This document shows, piece by piece, positions 56,109 to 64,000 of a stretch of DNA of 64,000 bases. The notes below the pieces were generated by a model that ran no database searches, was not told the DNA's origin, and was given only the letters and a program-made list of their open reading frames with translations. The stretch lies in contig NZ_JAQTHW010000002.1 in the NCBI RefSeq assembly GCF_029433395.1, positions 372,001-436,000 on the forward strand, read 5' to 3'. This stretch comes from Bifidobacterium sp. ESL0763. Its GTDB lineage: Bacteria; Actinomycetota; Actinomycetes; Actinomycetales; Bifidobacteriaceae. Made by a program: the position numbers and the translations under genes. Numbering within the stretch: the stretch's first letter is position 1; each line of letters opens with the position of its first letter.

Positions 56109-56900
56109 ATGGCACAGCAAGGCACGGTGACGATTTCGGGATTTGTGGGCGCGGACCCGCAGAGTTTCGGCAAGGAAGGAGGTTCGGCGGCCTGTTCGTT
56201 CAGGATCGGCTGCACGCCGAGGTATTTCAACCAGACGGCCAACGAGTGGCGAGAGCGGCCGACCACATGGCTGACGGTCAAGGCCTATCGTATGCTGGCG
56301 CTCAACGTGCTCGCCTGCGTGCACAAGGGCGACCCGGTGGTGGCCACCGGCAGCCTGGTCACCGAGGAATGGACCCGGGACGGCACGTCGCACAGCAAGA
56401 TGGTGATGGAGGCGACGGGTGTCGGCCATGACCTGGCGTTCGGCGTCTCGGCCTTCCAGCGCGTGAGGTCCGGCGTCAACGGCGGTGGCGGAGCGAACGG
56501 TACTGGTGGGCGCACCTGGCAGAGGCCGGCGGAGCGCACCGTCGCGGGTGGCGGCGGCCAGGCGGTTGGAGTGCAGCCCGGCGACATGCAGGTGGCGGCT
56601 TCCGGTGGTGACGGACAGTCCGGTGTCGGAGGACAGCCGGGCATTCAGAACAACGGCCAAGCCGGTGGCCAACCAAATGATCAGGTAAACGGACAACCAG
56701 TCGATGGTCAGGTCGGTGGCCAGCCCATTGGCGATAACAGTGCCGGTGGTGGAGCGCAGGTGGGATCCGGCGGCGATGACGGGCAGGGCGAGGGTTCCGA
56801 CCCGTGGGATGCCAGCGAGGTGTTCGGCTCGTCGGAGCCCGAGCATGCTGAGGACTCGGCGGCTTCGGAGAACCGGCAACCAGAGCGCCAGCCCGCGTGA
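56109..56900 (+). CDS. ssb: Single-stranded DNA-binding protein (SSB paralogue)
   Basis: A 263-residue protein. Residues 1-115 are an OB fold of the SSB type: VTISGFVGADPQSF, SFRIGCTPRYFNQTANEW, TTWLTVKAYRMLALN and HKGDPVVATGSLVTEEW. The remaining 150 residues are a disordered tail rich in Gly, Gln, Asn and Asp. The typical acidic DDDIPF-like tip is not present; the protein ends in a Gln/Pro-rich segment, so partner binding may be altered. The housekeeping ssb normally lies between rpsF and rpsR, so this is probably the second copy. The start at 56109 follows AAGGAGCGAGG. A G/T-rich tract lies upstream. Confidence 0.88.
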   Translation: MAQQGTVTISGFVGADPQSFGKEGGSAACSFRIGCTPRYFNQTANEWRERPTTWLTVKAYRMLALNVLACVHKGDPVVATGSLVTEEWTRDGTSHSKMVMEATGVGHDLAFGVSAFQRVRSGVNGGGGANGTGGRTWQRPAERTVAGGGGQAVGVQPGDMQVAASGGDGQSGVGGQPGIQNNGQAGGQPNDQVNGQPVDGQVGGQPIGDNSAGGGAQVGSGGDDGQGEGSDPWDASEVFGSSEPEHAEDSAASENRQPERQPA

Positions 56901-57151
56901 TGACGATTCATGTGGTGTTGGCCCGCATCCGTCTGTCGGCATGGCGGTAGGCCGGGCGCGAGCGGCTTGGCCCGTTTCGGCAGAGGTAAGTACGAGTTTA
57001 CGGGTATCTGCCTGCTGGTGCCGCGGCATGCCGTGGCACCCCAAATGAAGGGGATGGGGATTCTCGGGATGGTTCTTGGCCGAGTACATAAGTGGCGGCG
57101 TCGCGGAACGATGTCCACGGTGCCGCCGCCTCGAAGCTCGGTCGATGCGAT

Positions 57152-59230
57152 CTACCAGATGTGCACGCGCTGCTCCGGGTCGAGCCACAGCTTGTTGCCG
57201 TCGTTGACGTCGAAGGCCCGGTAGAAGAGGTTGACGTTGCGCACGATGCCGTTGGTGCGGAACTCGGCGGGGGAGTGCGGGTCGATCTGCAGGTACTGCT
57301 CGGTGAGCTCCACGCGCTGCGCGGTCCGCCAGATCGAGGAATAGCTCAGGAAGAAGCGCTGCAGGCCGGTGAACCCGTCGATCACGGGCGCCTGCTCCAG
57401 CGTGCGGGCCACGCCCTCGTCGGAACCGTCCAGCGGCTGGCCGTTGGCCTTGTCGAGGGCGAACGCGTAGGCCTTGAGGCTGATGTTGACGCCGCTCAGG
57501 TCGCCGATGTTCTCGCCGATGGTCAGCGCCCCGTTGACATGCGGCGCCTTGTCGGGCTCGTCGGCGTACTTCTCCGCGAGCTGCGAGGGCACGAAGCCGT
57601 TGTACTGCGCGATCAGCGCCTCGGTGAGCTTCTTGAAGTTGGCCTTGTCGTCCTTGGTCCACCAGTCATGGAGCCTGCCGTCGCCGTCGTACTGGCTGCC
57701 CTGGTCGTCGAAGCCATGGCCGATCTCGTGGCCGATCACCGCGCCGATGCCACCGTAGTTCGCGGCGTCGTCGGCCTCCGGGTTGAAGAAGGGGGGCTGC
57801 AGGATCGCGGCGGGGAAGACGATGACGTTCATGGACGGCTCGTAGTAGGCGTTGACGGTCTGCGGGTTCATCAGCCATTCCCCGCGGTCCACCGGCTTGC
57901 CGACCTTCGCCAGCTGGAAGCCGAGCTCGTAGATCGTGGCGGCGCGCAGGTTGTCGACCAGGCCCGCGCCGGGGCGGATGTCGAGGGCCGTGTAGTCGCG
58001 CCAGTGGTTGGTGTAGCCGATCATCGGCGTGAACTTGTCGAGCTTCTCCAGCGCCTTGGCCTTGGTGCCCTCGCCGAGCCACTTGCTGGAGGAGATGGAG
58101 ACGCGGTAGCCCTCGATGAGGTTGGCGACCAGCTGCTCCATGCGCGTCTTCGAGCTTTCGGGGAAGTGCAGGCGCACGTACTCGCGGCCGACCTCCTCGC
58201 CGCAGATGCCGTTGACCGTCGAGACGGCGCGCTTCCAGCGGTCACGCTGCTTCCTGGCACCGGAGAGGGCGCGGCCGTAGAAGTCGAAATGTGCCTTGTC
58301 GAAGTCGGAGCCCAGCGCGCCGGCCCAGCCGCAGATCAGCGAGACCCGGGCCCACAGCTTGAGCTCTTCGAGCGAGGCCTGCTGCCAGAAGGCGTCGAGC
58401 CCGCTCAGGAAGCTCGGCTCATGGACGATGACGCGCGAGAACGCGGCCTTCAGGTCGATCGGCTGCGCCTTCGACGCGGGCGCGGCGTCGTAGGCCCGCT
58501 GCCAGGCGTCGATCCAGGAGACGAGGTCGAAGTGGTCCAACGTGGCGGCCAGATCGGCGAAATCGGTGGGGTTGCAGGTCTTCTGGGAATCCCTGGTGGC
58601 CACGTTGTCCCAATGGTTGGCGGCGATGCGCGTCTCGACGTCGAGCAGGCTCTGCGCCTGCTGCGTGGCTTCGGCGCCCTCGACGTAGCCGGCGAGCGTG
58701 AGCAGCCTGGCGACCATCGCAACGTAGCGCTCGCGGATGGGGGCGTACTGGTCCTGGCGGTAATAGGCCTCGTCGGGCAGGCCGATGCCGCCCTGCTCGA
58801 TGTGCATGATGTTGTGCTCGGGGTCGTCGGGGTCGCCGTAGACGCCGAAGTCGAAGAGATCCGGGCCTCCGGTGACGTTGAGCGAGCCGAGCGCCCGGGT
58901 GAGTTCGGCCTTGCTCTGCGCGCCGTCGACCAGCTTGAGGTCGGGGGCGATGGGGGTGATGCCCGCGGCGTCGATGGCGTCGGTGTCGAGGAAGGAGCGG
59001 TAAAGGCTCTGCGACTTGCGCGCGGGGCAGTCCTCGCTTTCGAGGATGTCTCGGATCTGCGCCTCCGCGTCCTCGGCGAGCTTGTCGAAGGCGCCGAAAC
59101 GGGAGCGGTCGTCGGGCAGGACGTAGGTGTCGATCCATGGTCCGTTGACGTAGCGGAACAGGTCGTCGGCGGGGTTGATGGTGCTGGAGAATGAGGTCGT
59201 ATCGAGGCCTGAAACCATAGGTGTTGACAT
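57152..59230 (-). CDS. pepO: M13-family metalloendopeptidase (PepO/neprilysin type)
   Basis: A 692-residue zinc peptidase. The zinc motif AVIGHEIGHGFDDQGSQYDG (HExxH) is near residue 500, with the third ligand in ALTIGENIGDLSGVN about 60 residues later. The Asn-Ala-Tyr-Tyr motif (VNAYYEPSMNVIVFPAAIL), typical of substrate binding, is also present. The N-terminus PADDLFRYVNGPWID fits cytoplasmic PepO with no signal peptide. It would cleave short peptides. The start at 59230 (MSTPMVSGL) is chosen for length; the ribosome site is weak. The gene is divergent from the DUF308 gene. The 251-base gap 56901-57151 to ssb shows no gene. Confidence 0.93.
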   Translation of the reverse strand: MSTPMVSGLDTTSFSSTINPADDLFRYVNGPWIDTYVLPDDRSRFGAFDKLAEDAEAQIRDILESEDCPARKSQSLYRSFLDTDAIDAAGITPIAPDLKLVDGAQSKAELTRALGSLNVTGGPDLFDFGVYGDPDDPEHNIMHIEQGGIGLPDEAYYRQDQYAPIRERYVAMVARLLTLAGYVEGAEATQQAQSLLDVETRIAANHWDNVATRDSQKTCNPTDFADLAATLDHFDLVSWIDAWQRAYDAAPASKAQPIDLKAAFSRVIVHEPSFLSGLDAFWQQASLEELKLWARVSLICGWAGALGSDFDKAHFDFYGRALSGARKQRDRWKRAVSTVNGICGEEVGREYVRLHFPESSKTRMEQLVANLIEGYRVSISSSKWLGEGTKAKALEKLDKFTPMIGYTNHWRDYTALDIRPGAGLVDNLRAATIYELGFQLAKVGKPVDRGEWLMNPQTVNAYYEPSMNVIVFPAAILQPPFFNPEADDAANYGGIGAVIGHEIGHGFDDQGSQYDGDGRLHDWWTKDDKANFKKLTEALIAQYNGFVPSQLAEKYADEPDKAPHVNGALTIGENIGDLSGVNISLKAYAFALDKANGQPLDGSDEGVARTLEQAPVIDGFTGLQRFFLSYSSIWRTAQRVELTEQYLQIDPHSPAEFRTNGIVRNVNLFYRAFDVNDGNKLWLDPEQRVHIW

Positions 59231-59441
59231 GGGTCCACTGTATCGGCGTTCGCTGACAACAACGGCTGTCCGCAATCGGTTGAGAAAGGCGCGATTCGGC
59301 GTTTTCCGCAGGCACATCGACTATGCTCATGGCGTTGCCGGACGGGAACCGGAATAGCCTGTGGCGTCCACATGTTGTGTAGGGGGACGGACGGACCGTG
59401 GGTCTCGTCCGCATCGCAAGCAAGCGAATGAAGGAGTTGGT

Positions 59442-60257
59442 ATGCAAGACCAGGATATGCGCGGGGGCGCGGATGGCCAGGACGCTCGGAACATGAACGG
59501 GAACGGCGGCGAGGGCTACGGCCCCTATGCCAGCGACCCGAACCAATACAACCAAAATGGCCAGTACGGTCAGCCCGGGCAAGGGCAGTATGGCCAGCCG
59601 GGTGCGCAGCCCGGCCGCGACAATGGATTCGCCGGCGGCCCGAACGGCGGCTGGCGGCCCGGCGAGCCCGGCAGCAGCGAATGGTGGAGGATGAACCCCT
59701 TCAAGCTCGCCGAGCAGTGGCTGCCGAAGAAGGCCAAGCGCATGATCCGCACCATCTACGGCGTCGTCGGCGTGGTGGCCGTCCTGCTCGGCCTGGCGCT
59801 GCTGATCTGGCCTGGCAAGACCCTCGTCGTCTTCGCGGTGGCCCTGGGCATCTACTTCCTGGTCTCCGGCATCGTCCGTGTCATCGGCGCGATCGTGGAG
59901 AACGGGCTGCCGGGAGGCTGGCGCGTGCTCGACATCCTGGTCGGCATCCTGCTGGCGATCGGCGGCGTGGTGATGCTCAAGAACACCGTGATCTCCACCG
60001 CCATGCTCACCATTCTGACCACGCTCGCCGTGGGCCTCGGCTGGATTATGGAGGGTATCATGGCACTGGTGGAGACCTGGCACCTGCCGAGCTCCGGCTG
60101 GGCCATCTTCTATGGCATCGTCTCGATCCTCGCCGGCATCGTCGTGCTCGTCTCCCCGTTCGCCTCGATGATCTGGCTTATCGTGTTCGCCGGATGCGCG
60201 ATGGTCGTCATGGGCGTCGTCGCCATCGTGCGCGCCTTCCGCTTCGGCAGGCGCTGA
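59442..60257 (+). CDS. HdeD/DUF308-family membrane protein
   Basis: A 271-residue protein. The first 85 residues are disordered and rich in Gly, Gln, Asn, Pro and Tyr (repeats of QYGQPGQ type). Six predicted membrane segments follow from about residue 105 (GVVGVVAVLLGLALLIWPG, LVVFAVALGIYFLVSGIVRV, LDILVGILLAIGGVVMLKN and others), the three-repeat DUF308 pattern of HdeD-like acid-resistance proteins. The exact role is unknown. The start at 59442 follows GAAGGAGTT. A perfect 12-bp terminator hairpin follows the stop. Confidence 0.85.
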   Translation: MQDQDMRGGADGQDARNMNGNGGEGYGPYASDPNQYNQNGQYGQPGQGQYGQPGAQPGRDNGFAGGPNGGWRPGEPGSSEWWRMNPFKLAEQWLPKKAKRMIRTIYGVVGVVAVLLGLALLIWPGKTLVVFAVALGIYFLVSGIVRVIGAIVENGLPGGWRVLDILVGILLAIGGVVMLKNTVISTAMLTILTTLAVGLGWIMEGIMALVETWHLPSSGWAIFYGIVSILAGIVVLVSPFASMIWLIVFAGCAMVVMGVVAIVRAFRFGRR

Positions 60258-60276
60258 GCCCGCCGAACCCACCGCC

Positions 60277-60314
60277 GCCGCCCCTGCCGCGATCGTATTC
60301 GTGGCAGGGGCGGC
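60277..60314 (+). terminator. Strong terminator after the DUF308 gene
   Basis: GCCGCCCCTGCC (60277-60288) pairs perfectly with GGCAGGGGCGGC (60303-60314), 14-base loop, followed by TACGTTTT. Confidence 0.85.
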
Positions 60315-60468
60315 TACGTTTTCCGGGCATGGTTTCGTAGGCGTTTTCGAGGCCATCGATGCCATGTCGCGTCCGTATCGTCGCGGTATCGCCACCATGG
60401 CGAAGCCGTATCATCGCCACATCGTGGCGGCCGCGGTGATTGTTGGGCGAGCGAAGTAGGGTGAAGGC

Positions 60469-61245
60469 ATGATCGAATTGAAGACACCCAAGGAAATCGC
60501 CTCGATGAAGGTCGCCGGCCGCTTCGTCGGCAGCATCCTCAAAGAGCTGAAGGAGACCACCAAGGTCGGTACCAACCTGCTCGAGATCGACGACCTGGTG
60601 CGCCGCCGCATCGAAAGCCGAAAGGGCGCCGAGTCCTGCTACGTGGACTACGCCCCCGACTTCGGCACCGGCCCGTTCAAGCACTACATCTGCACCTCCG
60701 TCAACGACGCCGTGCTGCACGGCGTGCCCTACGACTACGCCCTGAAGGACGGCGACCTCGTCAGCCTCGACCTGGCCATCAGCGTCGACGGATGGTGCGG
60801 CGACTCCGCGGTGAGCTTCGTGGTCGGCAAGGACCCGAACCCGGAGGACCTTGCCCTGATCAAGTGCACCGAGGACGCGCTCGCGGCAGGCATCGCGGCG
60901 GCCCAGTCCGGCAACCGCCTCGGCGACGTGTCGGCGGCGGTCGGCGAGGTGGCCCACGAGCACGGCTACACCGTCAACATGGAGTTCGGCGGCCACGGCA
61001 TCGGCCACGTGATGCACGGCGATCCGTTCGTGCCCAACGACGGCAAGGCCCACCACGGCTTCAAGCTGCGCCCGGGCCTGACGATCGCGATCGAGCCCTG
61101 GTTCATGAAGTCCACCGACGAGATCTACCAGGACGCCAAGGACGGCTGGACCCTGCGCAGCTCCGACGGCTCCAACGGCGCCCACAGCGAGCACACCATC
61201 GCCATCACCGACAATGGCCCGGAGATCCTGACCGTGCGCGAGTAG
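60469..61245 (+). CDS. map: Methionine aminopeptidase (type I)
   Basis: A 258-residue M24A metallopeptidase removing the initiator Met from nascent proteins after deformylation. Metal ligands: two Asp in LVSLDLAISVDGWCGDSAVS, His in FGGHGIGHVMHGDPFVPN, Glu in LTIAIEPWFMK and Glu in AHSEHTIAITDNG. It starts with IELKTPKEIASMKVAGRFV, typical of the short type I enzymes, without an N-terminal zinc extension. The ATG at 60469 has only a weak ribosome site (GGTGAAGGC). The peptide deformylase gene at 5789 is its functional partner. Confidence 0.95.
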   Translation: MIELKTPKEIASMKVAGRFVGSILKELKETTKVGTNLLEIDDLVRRRIESRKGAESCYVDYAPDFGTGPFKHYICTSVNDAVLHGVPYDYALKDGDLVSLDLAISVDGWCGDSAVSFVVGKDPNPEDLALIKCTEDALAAGIAAAQSGNRLGDVSAAVGEVAHEHGYTVNMEFGGHGIGHVMHGDPFVPNDGKAHHGFKLRPGLTIAIEPWFMKSTDEIYQDAKDGWTLRSSDGSNGAHSEHTIAITDNGPEILTVRE

Positions 61246-61288
61246 CGTCGTGTCGCGGGCATGTTCCGCGTTCGCTTTCCACTTACAG

Positions 61289-61319
61289 CGGCATCCATGG
61301 ATTCGGTCCGTGGGTGCCG
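61289..61319 (+). terminator. Predicted terminator after map
   Basis: CGGCATCCATGG (61289-61300) pairs with CCGTGGGTGCCG (61308-61319) with wobble pairs, then TTTCCGTTTCC. The 312-base interval 61246-61557 otherwise shows only the gltA leader. Confidence 0.6.
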
Positions 61320-61557
61320 TTTCCGTTTCCGTATCCTTATCGAGCAATACGCGCAAGGCCGCGAGTAATCTCGCCATGGCCGTGTCCACGTCCGTGATGA
61401 TGGGTACAACCGGCGGAATGTACGCTACGTGGACATCGCGCCGGCGAGTTTACATTCATGAAATAAGGTGAGGCCCATCACGGGCGGCGCAGGGCCTCCC
61501 GGACCCGCGGACGCAAGCTTCCAGACGCGGCGCGGGCGACGAGGAAAGGTGGATGCC

Positions 61558-62853
61558 ATGGCGCAGGCGAAACTCAATGTGGACGCGAGCAAGTTCGACC
61601 TGCCCGTGGTCAAGGCCACGCAGGGCCCCGACGGCATCATGGTCTCCAGCCTCGCCAACGACGGCTTCGTCACCCTCGACCCCGGCTTCCTCACCACCGC
61701 GCAATGCGAGTCGAAGATCACCTTCATCGACGGCAAGAACTCGGTGCTGCTCTACCGCGGCTACCCGATCGAGCAGCTGTGCGAGCAGTCCGACTTCCTC
61801 GAGGTCGCCTGGCTGCTGCGCCACGGCGAGCTGCCCAGCCGCGCCGAATACGACCGGTTCTGCGCCGATTTGAACCACCGCACGATGGTGGGCGAGGACT
61901 TCCGCAGCTTCATGGCCTCGTTCCCGCGCGCCGCCCAGCCGATGAGCGTGCTCGCCTCGGCGATCAACGCGCTCGCGGCCTTCTATCCCGACACCACCGA
62001 CATCACCGACCCCGGCAAGCTCGACGAGGCCTCGCGCATCATCATGGCCAAGGCCCGCACCATCGTCAGCTACATCTACCGCCGTCGCCGCGACGAGCCG
62101 ATGCTCTACCCGGACGTGGCGCGCGGCTACGTCGACGACTTCCTGCGCATGTGCTTCGCCGTGCCCTACGAGCCCTACGAATCCGACGATCTTTCCATCC
62201 ACGCGCTGGGCCGGCTGCTCATCATCCACGCCGACCACGAGCAGAACTGCTCCACCTCGGTGGTGCGCATCGCCGGCTCCGCGCACGCCAACCTCTATTC
62301 GGCCATCGCGGCCGGGGTCAACGCGCTGTCAGGCCCGCTGCACGGCGGCGCCAACGAGGCGGTGCTGCGCCAGCTCGAGGTCATTCGTGATTCCGGCGAA
62401 TCCGTCGCCAGCTTCGTCGAGGACGCGAAGAGGAACGGCACCCGCATCTCCGGTTTCGGCCACCGCGTCTACAAGTGCCACGACCCGCGCGCCGAGGTGG
62501 CCAAGCACTATCTGCAGGAGCTGATGGCGCGCGGCGACGTGGACGACCGGCTTCCCGCCGACGAGCGCGCCCTGTTCGACATCGCCACGCAGCTGGAGGA
62601 CATCGCCACGCACGACGACTACTTCGTCTCGCGCCATCTCTACCCGAACGTCGATTTCTACACCGGCCTTCTCTACCGGATCATCGGCTTCGAGCCGGCG
62701 ATGTTCACCCCGCTCTTCGCGCTTGGCCGCATCCCCGGCTGGATCGCGCAATACCGCGAGATGCTGGCCGATCCCGGCACCAGGATCGGCCGTCCACGCC
62801 AGGTCTACACAGGTAGGACCCGGCGCGACTACGTGCCCATGGACCAGCGGTAG
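61558..62853 (+). CDS. gltA: Citrate synthase (hexameric type II-like)
   Basis: A 431-residue citrate synthase condensing acetyl-CoA and oxaloacetate. The N-terminal domain (ITFIDGKNSVLLYRGYPIE and ALLRHGELP-like sequence) and the catalytic region are present: LHADHEQNCSTS-like (His), LSGPLHGGANEAVL (His) and GFGHRVYKCHDPRA (Asp and Arg near). Length matches gram-negative-type GltA (about 427). In bifidobacteria the TCA cycle is partial, and this enzyme feeds 2-oxoglutarate for glutamate synthesis. The start at 61558 follows GAGGAAAGG. A 15-bp terminator separates it from convergent dapD. Confidence 0.94.
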   Translation: MAQAKLNVDASKFDLPVVKATQGPDGIMVSSLANDGFVTLDPGFLTTAQCESKITFIDGKNSVLLYRGYPIEQLCEQSDFLEVAWLLRHGELPSRAEYDRFCADLNHRTMVGEDFRSFMASFPRAAQPMSVLASAINALAAFYPDTTDITDPGKLDEASRIIMAKARTIVSYIYRRRRDEPMLYPDVARGYVDDFLRMCFAVPYEPYESDDLSIHALGRLLIIHADHEQNCSTSVVRIAGSAHANLYSAIAAGVNALSGPLHGGANEAVLRQLEVIRDSGESVASFVEDAKRNGTRISGFGHRVYKCHDPRAEVAKHYLQELMARGDVDDRLPADERALFDIATQLEDIATHDDYFVSRHLYPNVDFYTGLLYRIIGFEPAMFTPLFALGRIPGWIAQYREMLADPGTRIGRPRQVYTGRTRRDYVPMDQR

Positions 62854-62870
62854 GGCGACTATTCACCCAA

Positions 62871-62945
62871 GCGAAAGGCCGGTCGAAGGCGTTTCGATAT
62901 TGGCGTGGTACCAACGTTCGCAACGTCCGCCGACCGGCCTTTCGC
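62871..62945. terminator. Bidirectional terminator between gltA and dapD
   Basis: GCGAAAGGCCGGTCG (62871-62885) is perfectly complementary to CGACCGGCCTTTCGC (62931-62945) with a 45-base loop that has smaller hairpins. Confidence 0.8.
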
Positions 62946-62964
62946 CGTCAAAGCGCGGCATGGC

Positions 62965-63966
62965 TCAGTTCTTGTGCAGCTTCTCGTTCAGGGCGATGCC
63001 GACCTTGCGGTAGCGCGCCTCGATGGTGCCGCTCACCGAGTTGCGGATGAAGAGGATGTTGTCGCGTCCGGAGAGCTCCGAGCCCTTGACGACCTCGAGC
63101 GGCTCGCCGGCGGCGATCCTCGCCTTGTCGTGGATGGTGATCTTGGTACCGGCGGTGACGTAGAGGCCGGCCTCCACCACGCAGTTGTCGCCGAGGCTGA
63201 TGCCGATGCCGGCGTTCGCGCCCAGCAGGCTGTGCTCGCCGATGGAGTTGCGCAGCTTGCCGCCGCCCGAAAGCGTGCCCATGATCGACGAGCCGCCGCC
63301 GACGTCCGAGCCGTCGCCGACCACGACGCCCTGAGAGACGCGTCCCTCGATCATCGAGGTGCCGAGCGTGCCGGCGTTGAAGTTGACGAAGCCGGCGTGC
63401 ATCACGGTGGTGCCAGAGGCCAGGTGGGCGCCCAGCCGCACCCGGTCCGCGTCGCCGATGCGCACGCCGTCGGGCACCACGTAGTCGACCATGCGCGGGA
63501 ACTTGTCGACGCCGAGCACGTTGACCTCGACGCGGGGAGCGGCCATGCCACCCGCCAAGCCCGCCTTCGCCTGCGCGCCCATGACGTCCATCTTGCGCAG
63601 CGCGAAGTCCTCGACGGCGAACGGACCGTAGTTGGTCCACACCACGTTCGAAAGCGCGGCGAAGATGCCGTCGAGGTTCAGGGTGTTGGGCTTGGCCATG
63701 CGCATGCTCAGCAGGTGCAGGCGCAGGTAGGCGTCGGCCGCGTCGGCGATGGGGGAGTCGAGCCGGGAGACGGTGAATACCGGCATGCGGCGCACGCCAC
63801 GGGCGTCCGGCTCACTGTGCGCCAGCGCGTCGAATCCGTGGTTCGGGCGCTCGGCCTCTGCGGGTGCCGCGCCCAGCTCGAGCTTCGGGTACCAGACGTC
63901 CAACGTGTGGCCCGCCCCATCGATGGAGGCCAGGCCCCAGCCCCATGCCGTGCGTTCTTCGCTCAT
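62965..63966 (-). CDS. dapD: Tetrahydrodipicolinate N-succinyltransferase
   Basis: A 333-residue succinyltransferase of the lysine/diaminopimelate pathway, using succinyl-CoA. The C-terminal half is a left-handed beta helix of hexapeptide repeats: [18 protein letters not shown], then [20 protein letters not shown] and [19 protein letters not shown]. The N-terminal region is of the long actinobacterial type (similar in size to the Mycobacterium enzyme). The start at 63966 ([10 protein letters not shown]) is preceded by GAAGGAG; ATG at 63981 lies before that site. The gene is convergent with gltA and separated by a perfect hairpin. Confidence 0.94.
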   Translation of the reverse strand: MSEERTAWGWGLASIDGAGHTLDVWYPKLELGAAPAEAERPNHGFDALAHSEPDARGVRRMPVFTVSRLDSPIADAADAYLRLHLLSMRMAKPNTLNLDGIFAALSNVVWTNYGPFAVEDFALRKMDVMGAQAKAGLAGGMAAPRVEVNVLGVDKFPRMVDYVVPDGVRIGDADRVRLGAHLASGTTVMHAGFVNFNAGTLGTSMIEGRVSQGVVVGDGSDVGGGSSIMGTLSGGGKLRNSIGEHSLLGANAGIGISLGDNCVVEAGLYVTAGTKITIHDKARIAAGEPLEVVKGSELSGRDNILFIRNSVSGTIEARYRKVGIALNEKLHKN

Positions 63967-64000
63967 GCTTCGCTCCTTCATGCTTCTGCTTTTGAGTGGA

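Overview
The window reads as a 64 kb stretch of a high-GC Gram-positive chromosome, most likely Bifidobacterium or a close relative. The reasons are the high-GC core genes, the actinobacterial order rpmE-prfA-prmC-tsaC-wecA-like, a long-form actinobacterial dapD, citrate synthase, a CE1759-type FMN reductase and a YkoE-type ECF component. All functional calls come from motifs and family knowledge; no database search was run.

Layout. 1-18100 is mostly core: a cut-off membrane protein, acyl-CoA thioesterase II, an AbiEi-like/DUF559 nuclease-fold protein bracketed by two copies of a palindromic repeat, the ribosome-associated ABC-F protein EttA, a TIM-barrel protein, a peptide deformylase homologue, a DEAD-box RNA helicase with a long Arg/Gly tail, a UvrA paralogue, a RelB/DinJ plus PIN toxin-antitoxin pair, an MsrA-MsrB fusion and a very large SWIM-SNF2 helicase. 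18168-33185 is an AT-rich accessory block with the content of a defence island: an HTH/PIN toxin-antitoxin pair, a 1226-residue STAND-type ATPase with a nuclease-like N-terminus, a decayed IS256-family element, the stump of an Mrr-like restriction enzyme, a coupled MazG-like pyrophosphohydrolase and membrane-protein pair, a GIY-YIG/DUF2075 helicase-like protein, a complete Gabija-like pair (GajA OLD nuclease and GajB UvrD-like helicase), and an unknown 226-residue protein. 33366-41228 holds redox and envelope genes: a dehydrogenase, three flavodoxin-fold oxidoreductases, a CapA-like protein, an ATP-grasp-like protein and an ECF S component. 41435-64000 is core again: tRNA-Met, the translation-termination cluster, undecaprenyl-phosphate sugar transferase, IMP dehydrogenase, oligoribonuclease, a PIF1-like helicase, prolyl-tRNA synthetase, a hydroxyacyl-CoA dehydrogenase, an SSB paralogue, an M13 peptidase, methionine aminopeptidase, citrate synthase and DapD.

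How the genes fit together. rpmE, prfA, prmC, tsaC, ettA, def, map, proS and the tRNA all serve translation. The AT-rich block combines NTP- or DNA-directed systems that could act at successive levels against phage: nucleotide pool control, DNA cleavage, STAND sensing and toxin-antitoxin growth arrest. The most promising undescribed pieces are the STAND protein lying between two same-orientation IS256-type ends, the MazG/membrane-protein pair divergent from the GIY-YIG/DUF2075 gene, and several non-coding palindromic elements. The best of these is a 176-bp element after guaB with a 30-bp closing stem and internal hairpins.
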